A stretch of DNA of 6,798 nucleotides, taken from assembly GCA_902766985.1 (NCBI GenBank), contig CACXFP010000034.1, positions 1-6,798 on the forward strand, in the 5' to 3' direction. A program made the position numbers and the translations under genes. Source of the DNA: an uncultured Bacteroidia bacterium (GTDB taxonomy: Bacteria > Bacteroidota > Bacteroidia > Bacteroidales > UBA932). Shown here piece after piece: positions 1 through 6,710 of the stretch (positions within the stretch are counted from its first letter, which is position 1; every line of letters starts with the position of its first letter). The notes beneath the pieces are model-generated. The model saw only the letters and a list, made by a program, of their open reading frames with translations, did no database searches and was not told the DNA's origin.

Positions 1-294
1 GAGGGGGACCGTCAGGAACTCTTGTTCGATTACGGACACCTCCGCGGCTGGATGCTTTTCCGCCGGAAGGCACTCGACAATTCCCCCCGAATGGGCGGCC
101 GGGATTATTTCTTCGCATTCTTCGGGACCCGCGACCACTACAGGAGGCTGGGAGTCGTCAGCGTAAGGAAATGGAGGAAGTATTTCGGGAAGGACAGCTA
201 CCGCATTTACGACGGTACGCATTTCATGGAAGAGGAATACATCCTCTCCCTGCTGATACCAAAAATAATTCAGGTACTTGGTATAAAGAGCTAG
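1..294 (+). CDS. C-terminal part of a probable alpha/beta hydrolase (5' end outside window)
   Basis: The reading frame is open from the first base and ends with TAG at 292-294, giving the last 97 residues of a longer protein. I do not recognise a named family with certainty. The pattern fits the end of an alpha/beta-hydrolase fold: a hydrophobic strand followed by FFGTRDHY, where an acid residue usually sits after strand 7, then a helix, then a strand ending in DGTHFMEE, where the catalytic histidine usually sits, then a closing helix (LLIPKIIQVL). The nucleophile elbow (GxSxG) would lie upstream and cannot be checked, so the enzyme class and substrate are open. A TTG at 22-24 could be read as a start, but the frame continues upstream of it and a 90-residue protein would lack most of the fold, so I treat the gene as truncated by the window edge. 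It converges on the aminotransferase, with overlapping stop codons. Confidence 0.6.
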   Translation, partial: EGDRQELLFDYGHLRGWMLFRRKALDNSPRMGGRDYFFAFFGTRDHYRRLGVVSVRKWRKYFGKDSYRIYDGTHFMEEEYILSLLIPKIIQVLGIKS

Positions 295-1493
295 ATGGTC
301 CTGCCTGGATAGGCTTCCAATCCTTTTGCAAGGATGTTCATGGCCTTCTTCAACTCTTCAACCTCAAGGACATAGGCTATCCTTACGTGGTTGATGCCCT
401 TTCCAGGTGTCTTGTAGAAGGAGGCGGCAGGGGTGATCATGGTCGTCTCCCCGTTTACGCGGAACTCCGAAAGCATCCACCTGCAGAAGGATTCGGCGTC
501 ATCTACCGGAATCTCGGCGATGGTGTAGAACGCTCCCATTGGAAGGGGAGAGAAGACTCCGGGCATTGAGTTGAGGGCGTTGACGGCGAAATCCCTTCTC
601 CTGATATACTCTTCGCGAACAGCGGCAAAGTATTCCTGCGGCGTGTCCAGGGCGCCGATTGCTGCGAGCTGGCCGTAGACGGGGGGACAGAGCCTTGCCT
701 GGGCATACTTCATTGCAGCCGCCATTACGTCGGCGTTGCGGGAAGCAATCGTACCAAGGCGGCAGCCGCAGAGGTTATATCTCTTCGAAACGGAATCCAC
801 GAGTATAACGTTCTGCTCCGCTCCTGGAATGTTCATCGCCGAGAAATGAGGCTGGTCGGTGTAGCAGAACTCCCTGTAAACCTCGTCGGAAATCAGGAAG
901 ATATCATGGCGTTTGCAGAGTTCGCCGAGGGCGAGGACTTCTTCCTTTGAATAGAGGGTGCCCGTAGGGTTGCCGGGATTGCTGATGAGGATGGCCTTGG
1001 TCCTGGGGGTGATGAGCTTCTCGAATTCGCTCATCGGGGGAACCTTGAAACCATCCCTGATGTCGGTCGGAACAGCCTTCAGCGTTATGCCGTTCATGAA
1101 GCAGAAGGTGTTGTAATTGGTATAGTAAGGCTCCATCACGACAAGTTCGTCGCCCTGGTCGCAGGTTATCTTGAGGGCCATGTCGACGGCTTCGCTGCCT
1201 GCTACCGTCATGAGGAGGTTCGCTGGCTCGAGGTCGATTCCGATCTTCTTGTAGTATTTTTCGCACATTCCCTTCCTCAACTCCATCAGTCCGGCGGAGT
1301 TGGTGTATGAGATGTGGTCCATCGTGTTGTTTTTCACAGCGTCGAGCGCGCACGAAGGGGATTTTATGTCGGGGGCGCCTACGTTAAGGTGATATACTTT
1401 GACGCCCTGCTCCTTGGCAGCATCTGAAAGGGGAACGAGTTTTCTGATTGCGGATGCAGGCATCAGCCGGGCTTTTTGTGAAATGTTTGCCAT
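291..1493 (-). CDS. PLP-dependent aminotransferase, class I/II (aspartate aminotransferase-like)
   Basis: This 400-residue protein is a fold-type I aminotransferase that moves an amino group between an amino acid and a 2-oxo acid, using pyridoxal phosphate in the cytoplasm. Visible motifs in order: the N-terminal MPASAIRKL and LNVGAPD segments; AGSEAVDMAL near 98-107 (cofactor phosphate side); SNPGNPTG at 171-178 with Asn175; SDEVY at 202-206 with Asp203, expected to pair with the pyridine nitrogen; SVSKRYN at 234-240 with Lys237 as the Schiff-base lysine; GCRLG; and HVRIAY with Arg371, expected to bind the substrate carboxylate. Length is normal. An ATG at 1493 is preferred over an in-frame TTG at 1535, because family members begin near this point and the TTG lies inside the predicted -7 element. 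Similar Bacteroidota proteins are usually called aspartate aminotransferase; the true substrate cannot be read from sequence. It is divergent from glnN, consistent with a shared role in glutamate metabolism. Confidence 0.93.
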   Translation of the reverse strand: MANISQKARLMPASAIRKLVPLSDAAKEQGVKVYHLNVGAPDIKSPSCALDAVKNNTMDHISYTNSAGLMELRKGMCEKYYKKIGIDLEPANLLMTVAGSEAVDMALKITCDQGDELVVMEPYYTNYNTFCFMNGITLKAVPTDIRDGFKVPPMSEFEKLITPRTKAILISNPGNPTGTLYSKEEVLALGELCKRHDIFLISDEVYREFCYTDQPHFSAMNIPGAEQNVILVDSVSKRYNLCGCRLGTIASRNADVMAAAMKYAQARLCPPVYGQLAAIGALDTPQEYFAAVREEYIRRRDFAVNALNSMPGVFSPLPMGAFYTIAEIPVDDAESFCRWMLSEFRVNGETTMITPAASFYKTPGKGINHVRIAYVLEVEELKKAMNILAKGLEAYPGRTI

Positions 1494-1532
1494 GATAGGA
1501 CGGTTTTTGTCAAAAATCTGTTTACGGAGGTT

Positions 1533-1540
1533 CAAAGATA
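1533..1540 (-). promoter_or_regulatory. Predicted -7 element of the aminotransferase promoter
   Basis: On the minus strand this reads TATCTTTG, a perfect match to the Bacteroidota -7 consensus TAnnTTTG. Transcription would start about 7 bases downstream, near 1526, leaving a leader of about 33 nt before the ATG at 1493. No good TTTG -33 element is seen at the usual distance, so the promoter may be weak or activator-dependent. Confidence 0.55.
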
Positions 1541-1553
1541 GTGATTATATTTT

Positions 1554-1561
1554 TATATTTG
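1554..1561 (+). promoter_or_regulatory. Predicted -7 element of the glnN promoter
   Basis: TATATTTG matches the Bacteroidota -7 consensus TAnnTTTG at every fixed position. The start of transcription would fall near 1567, about 27 nt before the glnN ATG. The -33 position (1531-1534, TTCA, 19 bp upstream) matches TTTG poorly and overlaps the opposing -7 element by two bases. Confidence 0.6.
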
Positions 1562-1593
1562 CACTGAACTTGACAAATAAAAATCAGCATCCT

Positions 1594-3774
1594 ATGGCAT
1601 CATTCAGGCAAAACGCTTTGAAAGACGCGGCGAGTCATGAGGCGGGAAGGTTCTATATGCAGTCCGGTCCCGTTTCTTCGTATTTCGGCCGCAATGTCTT
1701 CGACCTGGCCAAGATGAGGAAATACCTCTCCAAACCGGCCTATGACGCCGTCCGTGCGGCTATGACCTCATCGGCCAAGATTGACAGGGAGGTCGCCAAT
1801 GAGGTGGCGACGGCTATGAAGACCTGGGCACTGGAAATGGGGGCCACCCACTATACCCATATTTTCCAGCCCCTTACAGGCAGCACAGCGGAAAAGCACG
1901 AGGCTTTCGTTACCATCAAGAACGGCGAGGCTTTCGAGAATTTCAGCGGTTCAGCCCTCGTCCAGCAAGAGCCTGATGCATCAAGCTTCCCCAGCGGGGG
2001 CCTGAGGAACACTTTCGAGGCCAGGGGATACTCGGCATGGGACCCTACGTCCCCCGTTTTCCTGCTTGACGGCACGCTTTGCATCCCTTCCGCCTTCGTA
2101 TCCTACAACGGCGAAGCCTTGGACATGAAGGTCCCCAGCCTTAAGGCTCTCGAAGCCATTGACAAGGCTGCCACCGGGGTCGCGAGGCTCTTCGACCCGA
2201 AAGTCTCCCATGTAGGGGTGAATCTCGGACTTGAGCAGGAGTATTTCCTCGTAGATGACGCCCTTTACCATGCCCGCCCGGACCTAATGCTGTGCGAGAG
2301 GACGGTTATCGGACATACATCGGCGAAGGACCAGCAGCTGTCCGACCATTATTTCGGTGCCATCCCTTCCCGCGTGGCTGCGTTCATGCAGGATTTCGAG
2401 ACTGAGGCATACAAACTTGGGATAGAACTCAAGACCCGCCACAACGAAGTGGCTCCGAACCAGTTCGAGTGCGCTCCGGTGTTCTGCGAGGCAACCAGGG
2501 CCATAGACCAGAACATGCTTCTGATGATAATCATGCAGAAAGTCGCCGTCAAGCACCATCTCAAGGTGATTTTCCATGAGAAGCCCTTTGACGGCGTGAA
2601 CGGCAGCGGAAAGCACTGCAACTGGTCCCTAACAACGGATACCGGGGTCAACCTGCTTTCTCCGGGAGAGACTCCGACCAAGAACCTGCAGTTCCTTTCG
2701 TTCTATTCCTGTGTCCTGAAGGCTGTCGCCAATCACGACTACCTCCTGATGACATCGATAAGCAACCTGAACAATTCCTACCGTCTTGGCGGAAATGAGG
2801 CTCCTCCCGCCGTCATGTCGGTATTCTCCGGTTCCACCCTCTCCAAGGTATTCGACAAGATCATGGATATGGACGAGTCTCCTGAAGAGACCGGCACGGG
2901 CTCGATGGATTCCGTCAATATGCTCAAATCACTTCCCGAGATCTTCCAGGACAATACCGACAGGAACAGGACCTCTCCCTTTGCCTTCACCGGCAACAGG
3001 TTTGAATTCAGGGCGGCCGGCTCGTCATGCAATGCGGCGTCGGCTGTCTATGTCCTCAATTCTATGGTGGCGGAGAGCCTTAACGAGTTCCTTGCAGAGA
3101 CCGAGGCCCTGCTTAAGGCTGGGGAGTCCGTGCAGAATGCCGTCCTGACCACTGTCCGCAAGTTCATTGCATCGTCGCGGAAGGTGATGTTCGAAGGGAA
3201 CGGCTACAGCAAGGAATGGGAGGAAGAGGCCCGCAGGAGGGGACTGAGGGCTGTCGAGAACGTCCCTGACGCCTACAAGGTCTGGCTTGAAGACTCTACT
3301 ATCAAAATGTTCGAGAGCGTGGGAGTCCTTTCCCGCTCCGAGGTTGAAGCCAGGTACGAGGTTCTGGACGAGACATATGTCAAGAAACTCCAGATCGAGT
3401 CTCGGGTCCTTGGCGATATCTGCCTGAACCACGTCATCCCGGCTGCCGTCGCATACGAAAACATACTTGTCAAGAACATCCGGGATGGAAAGGTTATATT
3501 CCCCGATGAATACAAGGTTTTGTGCAAGAGTGAGATAGAAACTTATAAAAAGATCTCCGGTTTCGTGAACGCCCTGTCTTCCGACGTCGCCTCGATGGTG
3601 GAGGAACGGAAAAAGGCCAATGCCGTGGCCGACATGACTGAAAGGGCCAAGCTGTATTCCACGAATGTTAAAGGCCTGATGGACAAAGTACGATACAGCG
3701 CGGATCACCTGGAGATGCTGGTCGACGATGAGCTCTGGCCCCTTCCCAAATACAGGGAGCTGCTGTCATTTTAA
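1594..3774 (+). CDS. glnN: Glutamine synthetase type III
   Basis: This 726-residue protein makes glutamine from glutamate, ammonia and ATP in the cytoplasm. Its length fits the large GSIII family, first described in Bacteroides fragilis, and not the roughly 450-residue GSI. Family blocks in order: GYSAWDPTSP before residue 170; GLEQEYF at 212-218 (metal-binding glutamates); RHNEVAPNQFE at 282-292; HEKPFDGVNGSGKH ending at 341; YRLGGNEAPP at 396-405; and DNTDRNRTSPFAFTGN from 453, leading into FEFRAAGSS. The C-terminal 200 residues are helical and charged, as in the family. The ATG at 1594 is chosen because the protein then begins at the expected place and lies just downstream of the -7 element; the frame is open further upstream, but that stretch crosses the promoter. 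The leader is A-rich with no Shine-Dalgarno. Several motif residues look non-standard (Gln306, Cys342, Tyr396). The lipoprotein gene starts 10 nt after the stop. Confidence 0.97.
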   Translation: MASFRQNALKDAASHEAGRFYMQSGPVSSYFGRNVFDLAKMRKYLSKPAYDAVRAAMTSSAKIDREVANEVATAMKTWALEMGATHYTHIFQPLTGSTAEKHEAFVTIKNGEAFENFSGSALVQQEPDASSFPSGGLRNTFEARGYSAWDPTSPVFLLDGTLCIPSAFVSYNGEALDMKVPSLKALEAIDKAATGVARLFDPKVSHVGVNLGLEQEYFLVDDALYHARPDLMLCERTVIGHTSAKDQQLSDHYFGAIPSRVAAFMQDFETEAYKLGIELKTRHNEVAPNQFECAPVFCEATRAIDQNMLLMIIMQKVAVKHHLKVIFHEKPFDGVNGSGKHCNWSLTTDTGVNLLSPGETPTKNLQFLSFYSCVLKAVANHDYLLMTSISNLNNSYRLGGNEAPPAVMSVFSGSTLSKVFDKIMDMDESPEETGTGSMDSVNMLKSLPEIFQDNTDRNRTSPFAFTGNRFEFRAAGSSCNAASAVYVLNSMVAESLNEFLAETEALLKAGESVQNAVLTTVRKFIASSRKVMFEGNGYSKEWEEEARRRGLRAVENVPDAYKVWLEDSTIKMFESVGVLSRSEVEARYEVLDETYVKKLQIESRVLGDICLNHVIPAAVAYENILVKNIRDGKVIFPDEYKVLCKSEIETYKKISGFVNALSSDVASMVEERKKANAVADMTERAKLYSTNVKGLMDKVRYSADHLEMLVDDELWPLPKYRELLSF

Positions 3775-3784
3775 CTTTTAAACC

Positions 3785-4696
3785 GTGAGAATCAAGCATT
3801 TATCCATACTGCTGATAGGGGTGGCCGTTCTCCTCTCTTCCTGCAGGGAGAAACAGGTTCCATCCGGTAGCGCCGTGCCCTATGTCGCAAAGGTGCTCGG
3901 CGATCCGTCCTTGCCTGGCCACAAGGCACTTATGGCTGCAGACGGGGATGACGTTTCCGGTGCGATCGCACTTATCGGGTCTCCGGAATCCTGCCTTGTC
4001 CTTTCGGAGTATTTCCTCACAGGGGATGATTTCGACAATATTGACGGCAGGAGGGACCCTGACGGGCTTCCCGATTTCGCCGGTGAAACCATAGTGTCCT
4101 ATATGGATGCGGCCAACACTCCTTATGAAGGATTCCTTTCCCATGGGAATGAGCTAATGCTCAGGGAAATAATGGTGAGGAACCTCTTGTCCGCCCTGGA
4201 CACACTGGCCGGTGCGGACGCCTACGGCGACAATCATATCACCAAACCCGCCGCCAAGATGATAGTTATCGCGTCGCCTGTCATGGAGGCACATGCCAGA
4301 GCGGATATCGATACCTTATTCCACATCTCCGGACGCAACATCCCAGTTATCTGGGCTAAGGCTGATCCTGCTTCCCCTGAAGATACCCTGGGCCGGGTGG
4401 CTTCGCAGATCGCCGGCGAGTGCTACAGGATAATGAGGGAGAAGAATTCTTTCACCCACAATATAGCCTGGCCGAAAGCTAAGGGGCTGATCTCCTACCC
4501 GAAATACGGTTTCGATCCCGAGGTGTATACCGAAGGGGGATACTTTGAGGAAAACTATAAATACTCGCGGCCAAACAATTATGAAGTAGATACATATACA
4601 TTTATAGGATATAGTGATGAATATATGCCTGACTCCCTCTTGACCAAGATCAGGACAGAGGCGATCAGGACATATCGGGATTATGTACAAGATTAG
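3785..4696 (+). CDS. Unrecognised lipoprotein, 303 residues
   Basis: I do not recognise this family. The N-terminus is a clear lipoprotein signal: basic MRIKH, a hydrophobic stretch ILLIGVAVLL, then the lipobox LSSC with Cys20 as the lipidated residue, leaving about 284 mature residues. The residues after the cysteine (REKQ) do not resemble the acidic Bacteroidota surface-export signal, so the periplasmic side of a membrane is more likely; that is inference. Notable segments are an acidic stretch at 81-101 (DNIDG, DPDGLPDFAGE) and a later KMIVIASPVMEA strand-like segment followed by IPVIWA, which suggests an alpha/beta domain. The C-terminal 50 residues are rich in tyrosine. The start must be GTG at 3785: an in-frame stop lies at 3779-3781 and no other start would retain the signal peptide. 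It begins 10 nt after glnN, and its last 14 bases overlap the exonuclease gene, so it is probably co-transcribed with both. Confidence 0.85.
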   Translation: MRIKHLSILLIGVAVLLSSCREKQVPSGSAVPYVAKVLGDPSLPGHKALMAADGDDVSGAIALIGSPESCLVLSEYFLTGDDFDNIDGRRDPDGLPDFAGETIVSYMDAANTPYEGFLSHGNELMLREIMVRNLLSALDTLAGADAYGDNHITKPAAKMIVIASPVMEAHARADIDTLFHISGRNIPVIWAKADPASPEDTLGRVASQIAGECYRIMREKNSFTHNIAWPKAKGLISYPKYGFDPEVYTEGGYFEENYKYSRPNNYEVDTYTFIGYSDEYMPDSLLTKIRTEAIRTYRDYVQD

Positions 4697-5348
4697 CATT
4701 GACGCAGAGGAAATAGAAAAGATCGAAGCAGGAGGGTTCACCGGAGAAATCGTTGTCGTGGATTCCGAAGGGGCCGTTTTCGACGAGGCGGTAAGGTGGC
4801 TGAGGAGACAGAAGGTAATCGGGTTCGACACCGAGTCCAGGCCCAGTTTCTCACCGGACCAGCCCCATTATGGAACCTCCCTTCTCCAGCTTTCAGGTCA
4901 CAGCCGGGCCTTCCTGTTCCGGGTTAAGAAATTGGGCATGCCATACAAACTCAGGAACCTGCTTGCTACGCCGAAGATCGTCAAGGTGGGAGCGGCAGTC
5001 GCCGACGATATCAGGGGGCTCCAGAGGTTAGAGGGATTTGACGCCCGTTCTTTCGTGGACCTTCAGAAGATCGGCTGGGAATATGGGATAAGGGATAAAA
5101 GCGTCAAGAAGATGACTGCCATCATCCTAGGTATAAGGATATCCAAGACCCAGCAGCTTTCGAACTGGGAAGCCGAAACCCTCAGTGAAGCGCAGCAGAA
5201 GTATGCCGCGACCGATGCCTGGGTATGCAGGGAAATGTACCTGAAGCTGATGAAATCAGAGAAAAGGCCCCTCACTCCGGAACAGCTGGCTCCCAATCCT
5301 CCAAAACAGAACAAGGACAATGACAAAGGTAATTCTCAGGAAGGGTAG
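4683..5348 (+). CDS. 3'-5' exonuclease, DEDDy family (RNase D/WRN-exonuclease-like)
   Basis: This 221-residue protein is a single exonuclease domain that removes nucleotides from 3' ends with two metal ions. All three exonuclease motifs are present: Exo I FDTES with Asp49 and Glu51; Exo II VGAAVADD-I with Asp109 (Asp108 adjacent); and Exo III YAATDAW with Tyr174 and Asp178, which makes it the DEDDy type. The signature KTQQLSNWEAETL just before Exo III is typical of Bacteroidota members. There is no HRDC domain, so it is not a full RNase D; whether it acts on RNA or DNA is not visible. The C-terminal tail from about residue 195 is rich in Pro, Lys, Asn and Asp and probably disordered; its last nine codons overlap the rlmI start. 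The ATG at 4683 lies within the end of the lipoprotein gene, which suggests translational coupling. The N-terminal KISIDAEEIEKI segment matches relatives, supporting this start. Confidence 0.92.
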   Translation: MYKISIDAEEIEKIEAGGFTGEIVVVDSEGAVFDEAVRWLRRQKVIGFDTESRPSFSPDQPHYGTSLLQLSGHSRAFLFRVKKLGMPYKLRNLLATPKIVKVGAAVADDIRGLQRLEGFDARSFVDLQKIGWEYGIRDKSVKKMTAIILGIRISKTQQLSNWEAETLSEAQQKYAATDAWVCREMYLKLMKSEKRPLTPEQLAPNPPKQNKDNDKGNSQEG

Positions 5349-6513
5349 GGAAGACTCGCTCATGAGGTTCCATCCCTGGGTGTTTTCCGGCTCCGTAGCG
5401 CAGGTGGTCGGGAACCCGGCGGAAGGTGACATAGTGGGCGTCTATGCAAGCGACGGCAGTTTCCTTGCCTCCGGCCACTGGCAGGTAGGCTCTATCGCGG
5501 TCAGGGTGCTCAGTTTCTCTTCCAACGCCCTCTCGGCCGGTTTCTGGGAGGAGATGATCTCCAAAGCCCTTGAAGTGAGGCGTTCGGCAGGCCTGGTGGA
5601 TTCGTCCGTTACCAACTGCTTCCGGCTTGTCCATGGGGAAGGAGACGGACTCCCCGGGCTGATAATCGACTGGTACGACGGCGTCTGTGTCATGCAGGCC
5701 CATTCCGTGGGCATGTTCAGGGCCAGGAAGCAGATTTGCGACGCGCTTCAGGCCGTTTTCGGAGATTCGTTGAAGGCGGTCTATGACAAAAGTTCGGGCA
5801 CGGCTCCGTTCAAGGCCGGTCTAGACCTGGTCGACGGTTACCTCTATCGCAGGGAAGACTTTTCGGACGATCAGCAGGAGGTGCTTGAAAACGGCCATCG
5901 TTTCCTGGTCAACTGGACGGAGGGGCAGAAGACCGGATTCTTCCTTGACCAAAGGGAGAACAGGGCCCTGGTCGAGAGGTATTCCAAAGGCCGTAATGTC
6001 CTCAACCTGTTCTGCTACACCGGCGGTTTCTCGGTGTATGCCCTCGGCGGAGGTGCCATCCATGCAGATTCCGTGGATTCTTCCGCCAAGGCTATGTCCA
6101 TGGTCGAGAAGAACGTGGCCATCAATGGTTTCGATCCTTCCCTGCACGAGGGGACATGTGGAGATGCCATTGCTTTCCTGAAGGATGTGCCCCAGGATAA
6201 ATACGATCTCATGATTGTCGATCCTCCAGCATTCGCAAAGCACAGGGGCGCCGTTTCAAATGCCCTCCGGGCATACCAGAGGCTCAATGCCGCTGCCATT
6301 TCCAAGGTCGCTCCGGGAGGTCTGGTTTTCACGTTCAGCTGTTCGCAGGTGGTCGACAAGGAGCAGTTCGCCCTTGCCGTGTTCTCTGCCGCCGCCCAGA
6401 CGCGCCGGCGCGTACGCATCCTCGACCGTCTCAACCAGCCGGCCGACCATGCAGTGAACATCTATCATCCTGAAGGGGAGTACCTCAAGGGACTGCTCCT
6501 TTATGTGGAATAA
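5320..6513 (+). CDS. rlmI: Class I SAM-dependent rRNA methyltransferase, RlmI type (23S rRNA cytosine C5)
   Basis: This 397-residue protein is close in length to E. coli RlmI (396), which makes m5C1962 in 23S rRNA using S-adenosylmethionine. The N-terminal region is PUA-like (KGREDSLMRFHPWVFSG, residues 8-24), followed by the central linker and a Rossmann methyltransferase domain. Visible motifs: QKTGFFLDQREN at 203-214; NLFCYTGGFS at 229-238 (SAM-binding motif I); VDSSAKAM; DPPAF at 301-305 (motif IV); and FTFSCSQ at 337-343 with Cys341, the likely catalytic cysteine. The C-terminus ends in the usual GEYLKGLLLYV. The ATG at 5320 preserves the whole PUA-like domain; a later ATG at 5362 would cut it. 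AAGGA at 5313-5317 is Shine-Dalgarno-like but only 2 nt from the start. The gene overlaps the exonuclease by 29 nt, so coupled translation is likely. The family assignment is firm; the exact target base is by analogy. Confidence 0.94.
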   Translation: MTKVILRKGREDSLMRFHPWVFSGSVAQVVGNPAEGDIVGVYASDGSFLASGHWQVGSIAVRVLSFSSNALSAGFWEEMISKALEVRRSAGLVDSSVTNCFRLVHGEGDGLPGLIIDWYDGVCVMQAHSVGMFRARKQICDALQAVFGDSLKAVYDKSSGTAPFKAGLDLVDGYLYRREDFSDDQQEVLENGHRFLVNWTEGQKTGFFLDQRENRALVERYSKGRNVLNLFCYTGGFSVYALGGGAIHADSVDSSAKAMSMVEKNVAINGFDPSLHEGTCGDAIAFLKDVPQDKYDLMIVDPPAFAKHRGAVSNALRAYQRLNAAAISKVAPGGLVFTFSCSQVVDKEQFALAVFSAAAQTRRRVRILDRLNQPADHAVNIYHPEGEYLKGLLLYVE

Positions 6514-6537
6514 TCGTCCGGACCAGTCCAAATTAAA

Positions 6538-6568
6538 TTTGCAGTTCGGATAAAAAAGGCTATATTTG
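6538..6568 (+). promoter_or_regulatory. Predicted tRNA-Cys promoter
   Basis: TTTG at 6538-6541 and TATATTTG at 6561-6568 are separated by 19 bp, a full match to the Bacteroidota TTTG / TAnnTTTG promoter. Transcription would start near 6575, just before the mature tRNA 5' end at 6579. A second -7-like element, TAAATTTG at 6534-6541, overlaps the -33 box but has no clear -33 element of its own. Confidence 0.75.
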
Positions 6569-6578
6569 CAATCCCAAC

Positions 6579-6649
6579 GGTGCGATGGCCGAGCGGTCAG
6601 GCACAGGTCTGCAAAACCTGGTACAGCGGTTCGATTCCGCTTCGCACCT
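6579..6649 (+). tRNA. tRNA-Cys (anticodon GCA)
   Basis: A complete 71-nt cloverleaf can be drawn by hand. The acceptor stem GGTGCGA (6579-6585) pairs with TCGCACC (6642-6648) in seven pairs. The D stem is GCC (6588-6590) with GGC (6600-6602). The anticodon stem is CAGGT (6604-6608) with ACCTG (6616-6620), with the seven-base loop carrying GCA at 6611-6613. The T stem is AGCGG (6625-6629) with CCGCT (6637-6641), around a TTCGATT loop. The discriminator base is T6649, the U73 needed by cysteinyl-tRNA synthetase. The 3' CCA is not encoded, so it must be added by nucleotidyltransferase. It has its own promoter upstream and a hairpin just downstream. Confidence 0.97.
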
Positions 6650-6656
6650 CAAATTC

Positions 6657-6686
6657 GCCCTTGCAGATGTCTGCTGGGGCTTTCTT
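6657..6686 (+). terminator. Probable rho-independent terminator after tRNA-Cys
   Basis: GCCC (6657-6660) pairs with GGGC (6677-6680), and GCAG (6663-6666) pairs with CTGC (6671-6674) around a four-base loop, with a short TT/TG internal loop between the stems. The stem is followed at once by TTTCTT. It starts 8 nt after the tRNA discriminator base, the right place to end the tRNA precursor. Confidence 0.65.
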
Positions 6687-6704
6687 GTACCCAAATTTGT
6701 ACCC
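6685..6704. repeat. Short direct repeat TTGTACCC, two copies
   Basis: TTGTACCC occurs at 6685-6692 and again at 6697-6704, with starts 12 bp apart and AAAT between them. It lies 36 nt downstream of the tRNA 3' end. Two 8-bp copies can occur by chance. Their position would fit protein-binding sites such as integrase arm sites, but no integrase and no second copy of the tRNA end are present in the window. Confidence 0.4.
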
Positions 6705-6710
6705 GTATCA

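Noticed and set aside
1494..1535. TTG start giving the aminotransferase 14 extra residues
   Set aside because: The TTG sits inside the predicted -7 element, upstream of the likely transcription start, and the extra residues do not fit the family's usual N-terminus.
1399..1593. Upstream extension of glnN by 65 codons
   Set aside because: The extra stretch overlaps the aminotransferase start and both promoter elements and would lie before the predicted transcription start; the family N-terminus begins at the ATG at 1594.
3025..3708. Long open frame (227 codons) on the minus strand within glnN
   Set aside because: It lies wholly opposite a certain gene with full family motifs, its translation shows no recognisable domain, and long antisense frames are expected in GC-rich coding DNA.
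4316..4831. 171-codon minus-strand frame across the lipoprotein-exonuclease junction
   Set aside because: It is antisense to two supported genes, has no promoter-like element that I noticed, and its translation resembles no known protein.
6516..6529. GTCCGGAC palindrome just after the rlmI stop as a terminator
   Set aside because: The pairing is short, leaves almost no loop, and no T-run follows directly; it does not look like a working terminator.
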